Shown here: one piece after another, positions 45,555-57,306 of the stretch
Numbering within the stretch: the stretch's first letter is position 1
How the letters are laid out: every line of letters starts with the position of its first letter
Origin: Prostheceraeus crozeri
Taxonomy: Eukaryota; Platyhelminthes; Polycladida; Euryleptidae
DNA length: 64,000 bases
Assembly (NCBI GenBank): GCA_907163375.1
Contig: CAJQUW010005533.1
Span: 25,001-89,000 of the forward strand
Direction of reading: 5' to 3'
Made by a program: the position numbers and the translations under genes
Notes under the pieces: generated by a model
Database searches by the model: none
Told to the model about the DNA's origin: nothing
The model's input: the letters and a program-made list of their open reading frames with translations, nothing else

Positions 45555-45625
45555 TTCCGGGGCTCGACCTCTCGACCAGAAGATCGCTAGGGCAAGCATT
45601 TAGCCACTATGCCACGGAGGTCGGA
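45555..45625 (-). repeat. tRNA-derived SINE head or tRNA pseudogene
   Basis: The minus strand reads 'tggcatagtgg' (A-box match) and, about 35 bases later, 'ggtcgagcccc' (B-box 'ggttcgancc' with one base missing). The spacing is close to that of tRNA genes. Acceptor stem pairing is not evident, so a SINE head or pseudogene is more likely than a functional tRNA. Confidence 0.5.
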
Positions 45626-45899
45626 GACCACGGAAGTATCATTCCTCATTAGGGTAGTGACAACCGGTCTGTTCAATCTAGCTCTGCTACTCATCGCAAC
45701 CTTTCATTTGCTTGTTCTCATGTTTTTCAAGCACTGTTATCGTTTACTTCAGTCTCGCATGTATGTATATTCGCAGCGTTATTACTTAGTCATTCGCATC
45801 ACAAAGTCATTGAATATGACTGATACCAAGGAGATTTGTGGCATTGAAATCTGGGATGAGTTAGGGCTCTATTGACTTTTAAAATTCTTTTAGTTATAG

Positions 45900-46480
45900 T
45901 CAAACGCATTGGCGACAATGAATTACAAGGATTTTGCCCATGAAAGATCGCGTCCTGTTCTAAAACTTTCGATTGTGAAAAAGCAAGAGAGATGCTTAAG
46001 GAGGAAAAGCCTTGTCTTGGAAAAGCACCACCTGCAGGATCATTGATGGACTTGAAGAAAAGCTTTTTGGAAACCGGGTCGGTCAATCCTCGCAAACCCA
46101 TCAGTGGCCACCGTGCAAGATGAGTGTCGGACGAGAATACAGATGCGATCAAACGCGTCGATTCTATTTTTCATGTCAATCAATAGACGAGTAAACCGAC
46201 ACAATCAGCTGTTTACTCGTATGGGAATCCCCATGTCGTAGAGGAACATTTTATGGCATCACTTGTTAGGCGAGTGATGATGCCTTCCATTCGAGGAATC
46301 TCATTTCAGATAATTGAAAGAGCAATGGATTCAGTAGAATATCTGCGAATATTGAGAAAGTCATCCCTGCATTGACCCAGAGGCGTAATCAAAATTTTTT
46401 TCAATACGACAGTGCACCTTCCAATTTCGCTGTCTGCGTGCGCATGGAAATATTCATGGAGCATGGAAATATTCCTGGCG
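45900..46480 (+). pseudogene. Tc1/mariner (IS630)-type transposase relic
   Basis: Pieces in successive frames: an N-terminal helix-turn-helix region (KAPPAGSLMDLKKSFLETG, then SVNPRKPISGHRARW), then MDSVEYLRIL and a decayed 'F..YDSAPSNFA' equivalent of the 'FQ.DGAP.H' catalytic block. The same order is found in IS630/Tc1-type transposases of invertebrates. Related to the fragment at 25040. Several frameshifts; not functional. Confidence 0.5.
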
Positions 46481-47639
46481 GTTCAAAACCTCTACGCGCC
46501 TGGATTCCGATTGACGAGAGAAAAAAAGGAAAATTCTTCAATAGGCAGCAATTTTTTGTTAAACCACAAACGTGCACGCTTTCGGCGTTCGCCTTTTAAT
46601 CATCATCAAGTTTATAGATCAATAGGAAATACAGTTTTGATCTATTCATTACGGAATTATTTATTACCTATTCACAAACCTTAAGATTAATTAAGTTTGT
46701 GTTTAATAACTGTTGGGCACATCTGACATGCGAGAGAAATTTGTATTTGATTTTAAGTGACATTAAATGCCTTGTTTCATGCTTGAATATTGAATAGCAA
46801 TTCACTTCACACACTTAAATTTATTGAACTATAAAAGTGTATGTCGGAGAATTCTAAAAGTTGGAAAGCTTCCCTATCTCTTCATGTTAAACTTATAGAA
46901 ACAACTGATTTTGTCTTCAAGGAAGATATCGAACCATATCTATGCATTGAGAGATGGGAGTAGTGATAATAGATATCTCTTTGGTTTCCAAATTTCACTC
47001 GATTTTGTAGTGTCTTTGAGAAATATAGAAAGGTGGATCATCGGACAATTTTTCCCATCAACGGTTGCGACACAGTAGATTAGCGAATAACCCAATTATG
47101 CAATCTCATTTTTTGCCTGCTCTCAAATTGATTGCGTAATCACTCTCCGAAATATCCCTATCCGTGGGTTGCGTAATCGCCAGGTTGAACCATTTATTTT
47201 ACTATTTATCTCCATCTACTCCGTTAGTATCCTACAACTCTCATTACTGGAAATCAATGGTAGCAGGCCTACAACAGAGTTAATAGGGTTGTTACAGTCG
47301 CACACATACGTGTCGGATTTACAACAGTCAAATGAAATGCAATTGCGTAGCAAATGATCATTAGGGCGTTATTTGCCTCTGAAATTTTGATGTAGGAGGC
47401 GCTGCTCATTAATTAATTATACATGATTATTATAATTGTAGTAATTAATTATTCATAATAGAAGCTAAGGCCGAAAAAGATTTTTTACTGGAGGCCAGCG
47501 TTTCAAAAAAGCGAATTAGGCTGAAACGGATCGAAGGATTGATTGTTTATCTTGACCACATTATGTACTCCTTGAACATGTTTGGGAACCGGTACTCTGC
47601 TGGTATTCGCAAGCATAGGCATGTGCTTGACCAATCTTT

Positions 47640-48078
47640 TATCTTGATAATTGCTATTTTTTCTGCAAAAATTAACATGTTGGACGATAGCGATTCCTTA
47701 ACCATCAGAATGACTCAATGTGTATCTGCAGTGTTTTTGTGGTTCAAAAGCAATCGTCTCATGTTGAATACAGAGAAGAGAAGACAGACATCATCAGGCT
47801 GGTTCTCCTCCAGTCGGCGTCGCCGCTTACTTACCGAATCTCCAATCATCATTGACAACCTTCCCATCAGTCCAGCTCCTCAGATCCATAATCTTGGTGC
47901 ACCGCTTGATCAATTCCTTAGCATGCACCCCTTCATCTCCTCCACTGCTCTGAAATTTTTCAGTACTCTACGACAGCCTCTCTCAATCCGCATCTGCATG
48001 CCACAAAATGTTCTGACTACATTGGTTGCTTCTTTGGTTCACTCACGCTTTCAACAGCCTTCCCTATGGTCTCCCTAA
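47640..48078 (+). pseudogene. CR1/L2-type LINE reverse transcriptase C-terminal fragment
   Basis: Translation shows CVSAVFLWFKSNRLMLNTEK, then PIIIDNLPISPAPQIHNLGA, then LDQFLSMHPFISS and VLTTLVASLVHSRF. The family pattern is 'C...i..Wm..n.LkLN..KTe', '...i.ps...rnLGv.lD..lsm..hi', 'l..alV.SrldYcN'. Only the end of the RT region is present; there is no catalytic YADD. Confidence 0.7.
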
Positions 48079-48849
48079 CTCGATATTGTCTATGAAGAAA
48101 ATTTCTGCGCACTGATATGTTGTATGTCATTGAATATTAGCAGCATAGTACATGTAAATGTTTATCCTATCTGCTTACGTACTCGTAGTGATAATTAACT
48201 AATTCCTTCGAACTTTTAATTCTTTGCACTTGACCAGTTCTTGATTTGAACTTTATTATTTGTTTCGATTTATCATGTAGATCTACAGTAAGTGGAATAA
48301 TTGTATAGAAATATCTAAAAATACAATTCTTATAAACAGTTACCGTCCACACAGGTCCACTGCGCGAACTACTGAGTTTCACTTCATGTTTATCGACGTA
48401 GACTAAGGTGGTTAATAACCCCAGGTCCCCCGTTGCTATAGATGCTCTATTCATACACTTGTCCTTTTCTAAGTCTACACACACTTATGTTAGCAGGCTT
48501 ATTATGCTGTCAGTCTTCTCAATAAGCGGCGACTGCTCTTATTCAAGTGCAGCTTCTATCACTTTCCATGAATTTGTCCTGCTTTCAAACCGGTCGTTAA
48601 TAGAAGAAAGCATGGGTGTGTTAAATCCGAGATGTGAGGCGGAAGCAGAAACAATTTCCGTAATAAACCTTTTCCATTAATTATTGACACAAACTGCAAA
48701 ATAAATGTCACCACTGTTTTCTACGGATAAGTATTGTAGATGCAATGCTAGTGTTCTATGTAAGTCTCATGATAGGCAGACATCTTTGTCATTCCATGCT
48801 TAGTTAGAGGCCGTACATCCCAAGGATCAGGTAGGTGCAATTTTCCATT

Positions 48850-49492
48850 TCACCAAACCTATTGCGAAAAGAGAGAACAGGTGCGTGACAATGTATGACA
48901 TTGAAAACACATTTGTGAAATAATGAACTGCAACTTTTGTGTCTGCGAATAAAAAAGTCCTCTTTAATCAGAAATTTCTGTGTGTAGATAAGAGAGCGAT
49001 TATGAAACTGAAGACATTTGATAGGAATGATCGACGACTGTGTCCTCAAACTGCTGTATTCATTAGATGTCGGCAAGGAGTCATCTCCAGTAGATCGAGG
49101 GGCAGAATGATCACTGAAGATCGATTGGGTGCGAGGATCCGTCAGTCTGCGCTCTGTACAATTTTTTCCCATTATGTGGCCTTTTCTGTCATATTTGGAA
49201 AGGGCAACATCTCGGGAGTGTGAAGGACAGCATTGTCATAAATGAGGAAGGTAGACTCCTCGAAAAGAAGTGCACCTACTCGATAATGAAATTCAAAAAA
49301 GAGTTTTGTTATTATCCTTCGACAAACATTAGGTGTAAGAGTCCAGAGTAGGATGGGAGAAACAACTAAACAAAGTATAGAATTCACTCTGTTCTTCAGC
49401 CTTGAGTCCTCGCGGTCCTGATGTCGAATCTGCATTCGTCGATGAAGATGTTTTGTCACTGAATGCACACTCTCATGAACCATGAGACGCAT
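48850..49492 (-). pseudogene. Possible Tc1/mariner-type transposase relic
   Basis: The minus-strand frame gives GALLFEESTFLIYDNAVLH, resembling the 'vfiyDNA..H' catalytic block of IS630-like transposases. Downstream in another frame are segments like RILAPNRSS, where relatives have 'ylpPysP.lNPIE'. Weak and decayed. Confidence 0.35.
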
Positions 49493-50194
49493 CTCGCCCT
49501 CTCTTCTTTCATCTCAGTGATCTTCCAGCTAGGTGGGCACGGGTCGCAAGAGCTTCACAGTTATCAGGCATCCATCTAAAGCGCGAGAAATTGACAACTT
49601 GCGGTGTAAAAGTGACAATTGCTATTGCAGTTTGTGACACTTATTTTACAGTTTCTGGCATTCATTTTGCAGTTTTCATAACATGCATACATGTTTAGTA
49701 TGTTTTGAACATCCATGCAGTCATGGAAATTTGCACTTGTAAGACTTCGATCTTATAGGACTAAGATCTTTGATTACATGAACATATGACAATTATGCAC
49801 ATCCGTAGAAATCAGTTGTGACATTTATTTTGTAGTTTGTGTCAATAATTAGTGGTAAAGATGTAGTGCTTTCATTCCCAATAATTTCAATCATGGTATC
49901 CAACATTACACGATAAAAGTAAAGACAAATGTTGTTTCTCCTCATACTTTCCTTTACGTCATCAAAGCAATAAGACTCTAGGATACACATGCGCTGTATT
50001 GGTTTTGTTGTAGGCTTTCGTTGTCATCGCATCTTGCCAAGATAACGCCCGCAGTAAAAAGACATTCTACGAGTTGATTATGTTCGTTTTCTCTCGATGT
50101 CAATTTGAAGGCTGATGCGTAACTGACAAAAATACCCTACCCGTAATCCGTATAAGGCTGAACGTGCCATAATTTTGATTGCATAGTTCTAAAG

Positions 50195-50640
50195 TGAAGA
50201 GGCCGTACGAGATCGAGTGAAGGCTGGATGGATGAATTGGAGGGAAGCCATCGAAGTGATGAATGACAAGAATTTCCCCGTGAAATTGAGACTGAAGATG
50301 TGCAAGACGGTTGTACAACCAGTCCTGCTTTATGGCTGTGATTGTTGGACAGCAAGAATGACGGAGTTGAGGATGTTGAGATGGATCCTAGGATTCAGCG
50401 TGAGGGAGAAAATATCAGGAGAAGAGATAAGAGCGAGGACAGCCAGCATTGAGTTTGTGATCGAGATGACAAAACCGCAACGGCTGTGATGGCGCGGACA
50501 CGCAATTCGGTGAGAAGAAAGAAATCCAAAAAGAGCAATAAAGGCAATAGGACACGAGAATGACCGAGGAAGAACTAGGTGGATGGAGAATGTGAGGAAG
50601 GACGCGGAGTTTTTGTGCCAACTTTCCATTCCCAGGCCCG
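50195..50640 (+). pseudogene. LINE C-terminal fragment (RTE-like)
   Basis: RVKAGWMNWREAIEVMNDK, then KMCKTVVQPVLLYGCDCWTA, LRMLRWILGF and WRGHAIR match the conserved region after the RT of RTE-like LINEs ('ri..gw..wr...gv..D...p..lK.kiyk.vvrP.llYG.E.W', 'rmlRw..g', 'rW.GHv.R'). It is unlike the LINE at 38.7-41.8 kb in sequence detail, so it comes from another element. 5'-truncated, with an in-frame stop before WRGHAIR. Confidence 0.7.
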
Positions 50641-51605
50641 TCCCATCCCACGGAAAATGTTCTTTTTTTAACCATGGGATACCCACGGGACCACGAGCTT
50701 TTGACAATTATGACATCGTTTCAGAAACACTAAGCGACTTTGAAGCAAGTTTAGTTCTGAATCCCATTTTGATATTTATAGGCTGAGGCCTCCTATATGC
50801 ACACACAGCTAAATGGGACAAAACTTGAAGTTTAGAAATTTGAAGAATGATTCAGATGATTAATTTTAGGTGTATCGAAAGAATCGACCCATTCGGTGAG
50901 TCGCAGGTAGTCCTATGGCCTAATGTTGCAGGTGGTAGCATAGGCATAGCTATCGTTAAGCATAGCCTAAATACAGCCCAGTAGTTTGTTGAATTGACTT
51001 TTAGCCTATAGGTCTATGTAAGCCTACTGATTCAAAAGCAATTGGAGTATAACTAAAATATAACTTCACTCACAAGCCATATGGCTTAATGACCTAAACT
51101 CTTAGGCATACAATGCTTAATCGGCAATGAGTGCAGAATATTGTGTCAAATCTTATTTTGTAACAAATCTCATTAATAGGTAACAAATATTGGTCATACA
51201 GAACTGTATACCGGTATTCATAGAATACTGCCGAGTGCTGACACCTAACACGTTTCATCAGTGTGACTCCTGTTGTGATCTTGAAAGTGCTAATATACTT
51301 TCTATGACAGTATTTTTTCTATCCTGATGTTGAAAAATGTTGCATGTGGTCCTGAGTAATAGATATTACAAGGATACAAAGTTCAAGTTGAAACTTATCT
51401 TCAGTTTCACTAAGATTTCTCGGCCCACATCAATTACCCTGGGCCCATGTGCCCAATCTCTCGTTCCAGGCCCATCCCAGGCCCATGTCTCATGGACAAC
51501 TCTGTCGCCTCCACTTCCTTGAATAATGCATCAAATCAAAAATTGCAATATCTTTCTTCAGTGCTTTTTTTCTTTCTGTAAACTGATTGTTTCGTTATCT
51601 TGCAG

Positions 51606-51718
51606 ATGAGTCGCACTCCAGTTTAGCATCAGAAACTCTGGAAGAATTAGAATGGTGTCTAGAACAGTTGGAAACCATTCAGACGCATCGGTCTGTCAGC
51701 GACATGGCTTCAAACAAG
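51606..51718 (+). CDS. PDE4: PDE4 exon encoding the end of UCR1
   Basis: A 113-base exon after a pyrimidine tract and TTGCAG, ending at AAG before GTAAAT. It encodes [15 protein letters not shown], then [17 protein letters not shown] and ASNK. This matches PDE4 '..[30 protein letters not shown]', and the exon ends exactly where the vertebrate exon ends (before FKRMLNRE). It begins with the last two bases of a codon. The next exon (FKRMLNREL...) was not found in the remaining 12 kb. Strong evidence that the PDE4 transcript crosses the intervening 32.7 kb. Confidence 0.9.
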
Positions 51719-52099
51719 GTAAATATCAGTTGTGTTCATTATCTATGTGAGTCCTGTCATCTAAATGCATTACTTGACTTGCTGATGCAGTCATGAAAAT
51801 TAACAATACCATAGAAAGATAACTACTATTATCTACTTCTGTGGATGCAGCATCATTGTACAGCCCACAGAAATCCGACTTGTTACTTCGTTTGAGTAGT
51901 AGGACTATAATAAACAACAACGGTTTGTTCATGGTGATTTCAGACGATCATTTAGGCACCGATCTAGGTCAATGTTTCTATATCTTTAGAAGAGTCAAAT
52001 TATTGCAGCATGCAACAGTTGGAAATTCTTGTCGGAAGACGATTTATTGCATGTTATTTTGTTCAAATGCTGTTGTTTATGAAGAGAACCGATAATAAA

Positions 52100-52550
52100 A
52101 GTGATAAACATGTATTTTAACAAACGATGTGAGTATCTCGAGGGCTTTCTTAGCAATGCGAGTGTGCCCTACGATTAGTAATAAGAGGAACGCTCAAATC
52201 GCTTATCGGATTGAAGTTGCCAATTGATCCTTTTTCACACCGTTTTTCTCCTGAAAATTTTTTGAAAGATTTTTTCACTGAAAATTTTAGAGATGATAGT
52301 ACCGAGGATGGCAAGCAAGATGACATAATTTTTGGGAAGAAAATAGCACAGCCAGATTCCATAATTTTCAGATGCCACCTTCTTTGCCAACACTGCATAA
52401 GTGGCTTTTTAAGGACTAGGAATGATGCTTGGGTAGCGTGTTGCTTCTAGTTATTTATCATATTTTTATGGGGAGAACCAAGCCTCCGAACCCCTGAAAT
52501 TGATCCACCGAACCCTTGGGGTTCGATTGACCCCAGGTTGAGAACCACTG
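52100..52550 (-). mobile_element. hAT (Charlie/ZBED-like) relic with one terminal repeat
   Basis: The right end on the minus strand reads 'cagtggttctcaacctgggg', the well-known start of Charlie-type hAT elements. Inside, the minus strand gives HTRIAKKALEILTSFVK, matching the hAT C-terminal 'yP.LAk.ALeiLlpF.ttYlCE'. The opposite end was not found, so this is a deletion relic. Confidence 0.6.
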
Positions 52551-53315
52551 ACCTAGATAGTTTTCTCCGACTCAGCTACGAATCTAGTACTGCGCTAATA
52601 GTCGTGCAACGTAAGCTTTCGATGACTGGGTTCGATTCTCAGCAAACAAATTGTTTGCGTGGTTTTTATTGGAGCAAGACGCATTAAGATATTCAATCCC
52701 ATCGAAGTTTTGTAATCGTCAATCGTTTCTCTGAAGTCGTTTTGTAGGCTGTTCTAAATTATGATTCTATTATATTATTCTAAGTTTACTAGTTAACATT
52801 CTTTAAAGTAATTAGGTCTGCGCTGAAGTTCAATAGGTGATTATTTATTACTGTTAGAATTATTTCAACACATTCTCTGAGTCAAATTAGACAACAAGCG
52901 CAACAACGATCGATTGAATCCAGGAAACTGACAGATTAATCTAGTATTTTTCATTGGACTAAATATAGTGAGTGAATTAATTAATCCGATGGATCAATGT
53001 GTGACTACTTTCGGGATGAAATCGAGACAGCTAAAATGCGTATGAATTCAGTAAATGATTTTGGATGCTGATATTTTCGTCAGTGCTCAGTTTATTTAAA
53101 AAAATATTGACTCTGCATCTACATGCTTCATGACATTTGTTGCTAGGCGAAGTTAATTCTATTGATAACCAGGATGGATTTTAGCTCGAGTCTCTAAAAG
53201 TTAATTACAATTAAATTGGAGTTGGTCAATCAATTAGTTTTTAGAAGAGACAGAAAGCAATCAAACAACTGCAAAAATTACAGCGTTTTTTTAACTTGCA
53301 AATGTTGCTGCTTTA

Positions 53316-53991
53316 TTCCGGCAGCCGGCACGATTTTCTACAGGAAGCGAGGCTGAATATGAGACGTTCACGATGGCTTTTACAATTCTACTTGTCTGCT
53401 GAATTCTATTCGGTTCATGTTCTTGTTAGACACGATCAAAGAGAGACACATGTAAATTCAGATTAAGGTTTTTGGCTAAAATGATATGTTATATGCTTTC
53501 TCAGATTAAACGTAAAATATGAAGTCAAAAACCATAGTTTTTGGCAAGGAATATTTTCAAGGTATTTTCCATCATGTTTCATGCATCTGATCGGTACATA
53601 CGATGTCGTCATGTGATGTACATACTTGTGGTCAAGTGCACTAAGTTTCAGTTAAAGTCCAATCAAAATGTTGTGTTGCACCGATATCAAGATGCTTGCT
53701 AAATCTAAAAAGGTGCATGAATACATGATTACATGATCTGAATGCCAAAGAGTATGACTTTTGACTTTTAGCACTTCTCATTTAATCAGATAAGCAGTGA
53801 CGGATACACAATAATTCAATCTGTCTCTCATTGGATTTGTATGTGTTTTCTTTGATCCTGTCCAACAAGAAGAGAAACCAGGTAGAACTCGGCATACGCG
53901 CAGATTCATGATAGCCATCGGATGTGCTTCACTCTGTGAAAGTTCTATGTTATGCTTCGTTCCCTGCAGAAACTCGTGCTGACGGCCTGAC
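53316..53991. mobile_element. Foldback element family FB-A, copy 3 (oldest looking)
   Basis: Left end 'ttccggcagccggcacgat', right end 'ctcgtgctgacggcctgac', with TA on both sides (53314 and 53992). Inner landmarks shared with copy 1 include 'gatcaaagagagacacatg', 'cagattaaacgtaaaatatg' and 'gcagaaactcgtgctg'. The arms pair only imperfectly. It lies in the PDE4 intron after the exon at 51606. Confidence 0.65.
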
Positions 53992-55898
53992 TATTTCGAC
54001 GTCGTATAATGTCAAGTTTAATGCCATATTTTCTAAAGAATTGAACAGTGAATTATTCAACAGCAAAAGAAACTGATTATCACTTGACATTTAATTAAAC
54101 TAATTAATTGGAATTTTTTCACTTCAGTAAACAGTAAATTGCGATCAATCAATTGCATATGTTGCAGTGGAAGTAGTTCTTGACAATACGTGCCAGACGG
54201 CTATCCCTTCCATAGTATTTCTTTTTATTTCAATCATTTATCCGATACTGAATTCATAAACACTGTTTCATATGCCTATACTATATTATTTGATTAGCCG
54301 CTTAAAGGTTTTATGACAAAGTTTGAACCTCAACTCTCCGACATCGTTTTTCTATTGTCGATTTCATATCACTTACGTTTTATCTCGTTGTAACGCTCAT
54401 CTTCCCTCATCAACTGTGATTTGATAAGAATTATCGGTTCATTATCTCTTTCCATGGACTTTACAGGCGTCGCATCGACCGTACAAAGAACGATTTAACT
54501 GCTGGACGAAATTAAAGGTTTTACTAACATCCCAGTTGGATACTTCATACCTGGTATTGACGGGCAGCATTCTAATATGTCGTTTAATCGATGCTTGCAA
54601 GTTGTGCATACCATAAATATTTCCAAGGCAAGTAACTGTTACTGAAAACGGAGGTCTTCCTTTACCCGTCGCGCCAGCCATGGAAGCTTTTCCCTTATTC
54701 GATCAACTACTTATTCTTGTGCATTGCATTAGAGTGAACCATTGTGTAGCGCATCACCTGCCTCCCAGCATTTCTGCAGAACAAACCGTTGTCATGAAAG
54801 TTTCTTCCATTTCGTTTAGAATCTGCTCTCTCATGGCGATTAATTTATGCTCACTTTTGTTCTATTGTTTCTAATCCTATCCATATCACACTGTTTGCAT
54901 TAGCTGAGGAATCTCTTCTATATTTGCATAGATTGTAATGGATTAATGTTATGCGCGATATATTTTCCACATTTGATTTCGGATCCATTATACGGTGACG
55001 CTGTTACAATCGCGTGCTAGTAAGATCGAATCCTCACTAGAACATGTAATGTGAAATTATCAGAACCAACTTTATGAAAAATTGATTGAAATTCGATTGT
55101 CTTTATGATTTATTTATATAAACTCAGCATGCGTGTAACTGCTGTACATCAAGCAGTAACTCGAATGTACTAAACAGTTCGACTGTCTACGTCAGTGGTA
55201 GAAAAAGTAATGCACATGTAATTCTGATACTGCAAATACAAGAGCGATTTAACTTCTATTTCAATTTCAAATTCATTGAATAATTGATTTATTTAAAAGC
55301 CTTATCCCAATGAATTGATTGAACGAAATTTTATTGATGTGTAAACAATCAATTTTCTCCAATCCCTACCCATTTACGCTTCGAGACGATATCAGTTGAA
55401 TGTTGTTTGTTAAGATTGTAGTTTTGCATTATCCAGAAATCTGGGAAGGATAGGAGCAGTTAAAAGTGTCTGCCCGTTCTATTCTGCAAGTTGTGGAATA
55501 AATATTTGCCTGTTCAAATACAAATAATTTCCTTTCAGAAATCAAAATGCTGATAGAAATACAATTTTGGAAATCCTAAAATATAAATACTTTTTTAAAT
55601 AATCTTCATAATACTTTTTTAAATCTTCAGATACAAATGCTCGAAAAATGTATTCAAAGGCATTTCATATACTTGCAAAACAGGGATGCGGAGTCCTATC
55701 ATGTTGATAGGACACTAACTCGAACTCCGAATAGTGAGCAATAACTTCACTACAAGAAATGGTACATAGTGGCAATGTAAAATAAAGGATTCAACAATAA
55801 AGGTTATGATTTGTGGCTTGAGCCTATTGCACAATTTCATTAGTCGAACAACTTATCTAGAGCATCCTTAATTCTCATTTTATGTCTAAAAGCAGAAT

Positions 55899-56059
55899 AG
55901 TTATTTACGCAACAAGGTCAAAATATTCAACTTTATTGCATTTTTCGAGATCAACATATCTATGCACGACCCCGAAGGACGAAGTCATAGTTTGTTCGGT
56001 TTGTTGATCGAGAATAATGCAATTAAGATGGATATCTTTGCGCGAGTTGCGTAAGTTAC
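55899..56059. repeat. Short palindromic MITE, copy 1
   Basis: Ends 'agttatttacgcaac' and, reversed, 'agtaacttacgcaac'. An inner inverted pair 'tcgagatcaaca' / 'tgttgatcgaga' surrounds 'cccgaaggacgaagtc'. About 160 bases. A related copy lies at 57730-57876 on the other side of the Penelope-like element. Confidence 0.5.
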
Positions 56060-56516
56060 TTTATATTTCACACGATCGTCAGAATCTACAACCATCAGAA
56101 TTATATAGCTGTCAAAAATCTACCTCTATTTGCTATGGAATTGTAGATATCAGTAATATTTCTTGAGATTTCCATATAGAATTTTAGTGGATGAAAATTT
56201 TCGTTTTAGTGGATGAAAAACTTTTTATGTGCTAATGTATTTTAATGAAGGAGTGCAATAATATAGGAATTATACAGTGTAGAAAATGCCTTGACCGTGC
56301 ATTAGAAGATAATTAGAAAATCTGGGAATAGGCCAAGCCTGTCGTCGGGCATAAACTCGAAGATATCTTCGTGTGCTGAGCGGCCTCTGATATCCTCCAA
56401 TTTATGCCCTCGACAGATAGCTATAATTCCTATAATAATTAGAAAATCTGGGAATAGGCCAAGTGTTTATATTGATAGAAAATATAAAAAATGTATGAAT
56501 TAGACAAATTATAGTA

Positions 56517-56565
56517 ATCTCCAATACGTATTTCATTGACCACCGGTCAATATCATCAGGGAGTA
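56517..56565 (-). ncRNA. Hammerhead ribozyme in left inverted arm
   Basis: Minus strand: stem I strand 'cucc', core CUGAUGA, stem II with strands 'auugacc' and 'ggucaau' and loop 'ggu', core GAAA, stem III 'uac-gua' extended by A-U (no loop, palindromic), cleavage position after the following U, then stem I strand 'ggag'. All catalytic core bases are present. One U is unpaired next to CUGAUGA in place of the usual first G-C pair of stem II, which may lower activity. A loop-less palindromic stem III suggests function as a dimer. Confidence 0.75.
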
Positions 56566-56683
56566 TAAAAAGGATGATGACTTCATAGTTTTATAGTTTT
56601 AACTTATTACAAATTTCAAAAAGATATTGAGAAGGGCCTACAGATTGCATTTGGCAAAATAAAAAATCTTTGTTGATAATCGC

Positions 56684-57151
56684 ATGTTCCTTCGATTACC
56701 CCTCATTTCTGATAAGGTAGATAGTGATATCAAACGAATCTTCAGAAAAGAAAAGAAAAATAGTACTCTAGTTCGCCGCAATCAAACATTAAGAAGCGTG
56801 ATAAGCAACAAACTCAAAACTGATAAAAACTGTGCATTAACCCAATGTCCTATACATGACAAGAGATTATGCTTCCAAAAGAATATCATATATAAAATCA
56901 CATGCATGAAATGTCAAAAATTTTACATTGGAAGCTCAGTAAGACCACTGTATATACGGGTTAAAGAGCACGTCAACATCAATCGCTCATCTGTACATAG
57001 ACACCTTCAACAATGCGATAATAACACACGCAAAATCAAAGTTGATATCATTGACAGGGACAGTGATAGTGCAAATCTCAGACTCCGTGAAACTGTTTAT
57101 ATAGATAAATTTAAGCCTAAGTTAAACAGCCGGACTGAGATAAGAGACTAG
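56684..57151 (+). CDS. Penelope-type GIY-YIG endonuclease (stand-alone frame)
   Basis: An open frame of 155 residues. Residues 1-45 (FLRLPLISDKVDSDIKRIF) match the linker that follows the RT thumb in Penelope proteins ('lPy..g.s..i.ri.rk'). Then CALTQCPIH..RLC forms a Cys/His cluster, followed by the nuclease core IIYKITCMKCQKFYIGSS, with RPLYIRVKEH carrying the catalytic Arg region, and RLRETVYIDKFKPKLN carrying the catalytic Glu. These nucleases nick the target for Penelope insertion (family knowledge). The RT that normally precedes it is absent, so the start Met is probably just the first available. It lies 12 bases after the left arm and its stop touches the right arm. Confidence 0.8.
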   Translation: MFLRLPLISDKVDSDIKRIFRKEKKNSTLVRRNQTLRSVISNKLKTDKNCALTQCPIHDKRLCFQKNIIYKITCMKCQKFYIGSSVRPLYIRVKEHVNINRSSVHRHLQQCDNNTRKIKVDIIDRDSDSANLRLRETVYIDKFKPKLNSRTEIRD

Positions 57152-57258
57152 AAAGATTTCTTATTTTGCTAAATGCAATCTGTAGGCCCTTCTCAATATC
57201 TTTTTGAAATTTGTAATAAGTTAAAACTATAAAACTATGAAGTCATCATCCTTTTTAT

Positions 57259-57306
57259 ACTCCCTGATGATATTGACCGGTGGTCAATGAAATACTTATT
57301 GGAGAT
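57259..57306 (+). ncRNA. Hammerhead ribozyme in right inverted arm
   Basis: Plus strand: the same layout as the left arm (cucc, CUGAUGA, 'auugacc'/'ggucaau', GAAA, ggag), but stem III reads 'uac-uua' instead of 'uac-gua', giving one mismatch. The orientation is sense relative to the GIY-YIG frame, as in Penelope elements. Probably weaker than the left copy. Confidence 0.7.

Larger units (their letters stand above)
18924..51605 (+). other. PDE4: Large PDE4 intron region filled with mobile elements
   Basis: The donor GTAAGT at 18924 and the acceptor TTGCAG ending at 51605 bracket 32.7 kb. The two flanking exons are phase incompatible (first ends with two bases of a codon; second begins with the last two), so at least one further short exon, total length 2 modulo 3, must lie between them or be spliced alternatively. 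I could not find it. Gene-free pieces with nothing recognised: 18924-23840, 24600-25040, 25560-26400, 26580-28300, 33320-33770, 33830-35340, 42780-43840, 44950-45540, 46620-47530 and 48080-48800. Confidence 0.75.

Noticed and set aside
50617-51500. Possible element bounded by 'ccaggcccgtccca' and 'ccaggcccatccca'
   Set aside because: The two words are in direct, not inverted, orientation and no target duplication was seen.
52580-52640. tRNA-like B-box 'ggttcgattctc'
   Set aside because: No convincing A-box or stems upstream at the right distance.
54442-54681. 79-codon minus-strand frame MAGATGKGRPPF...
   Set aside because: Open and plausible in composition, but no recognised family, no neighbouring coding context and no splice evidence.
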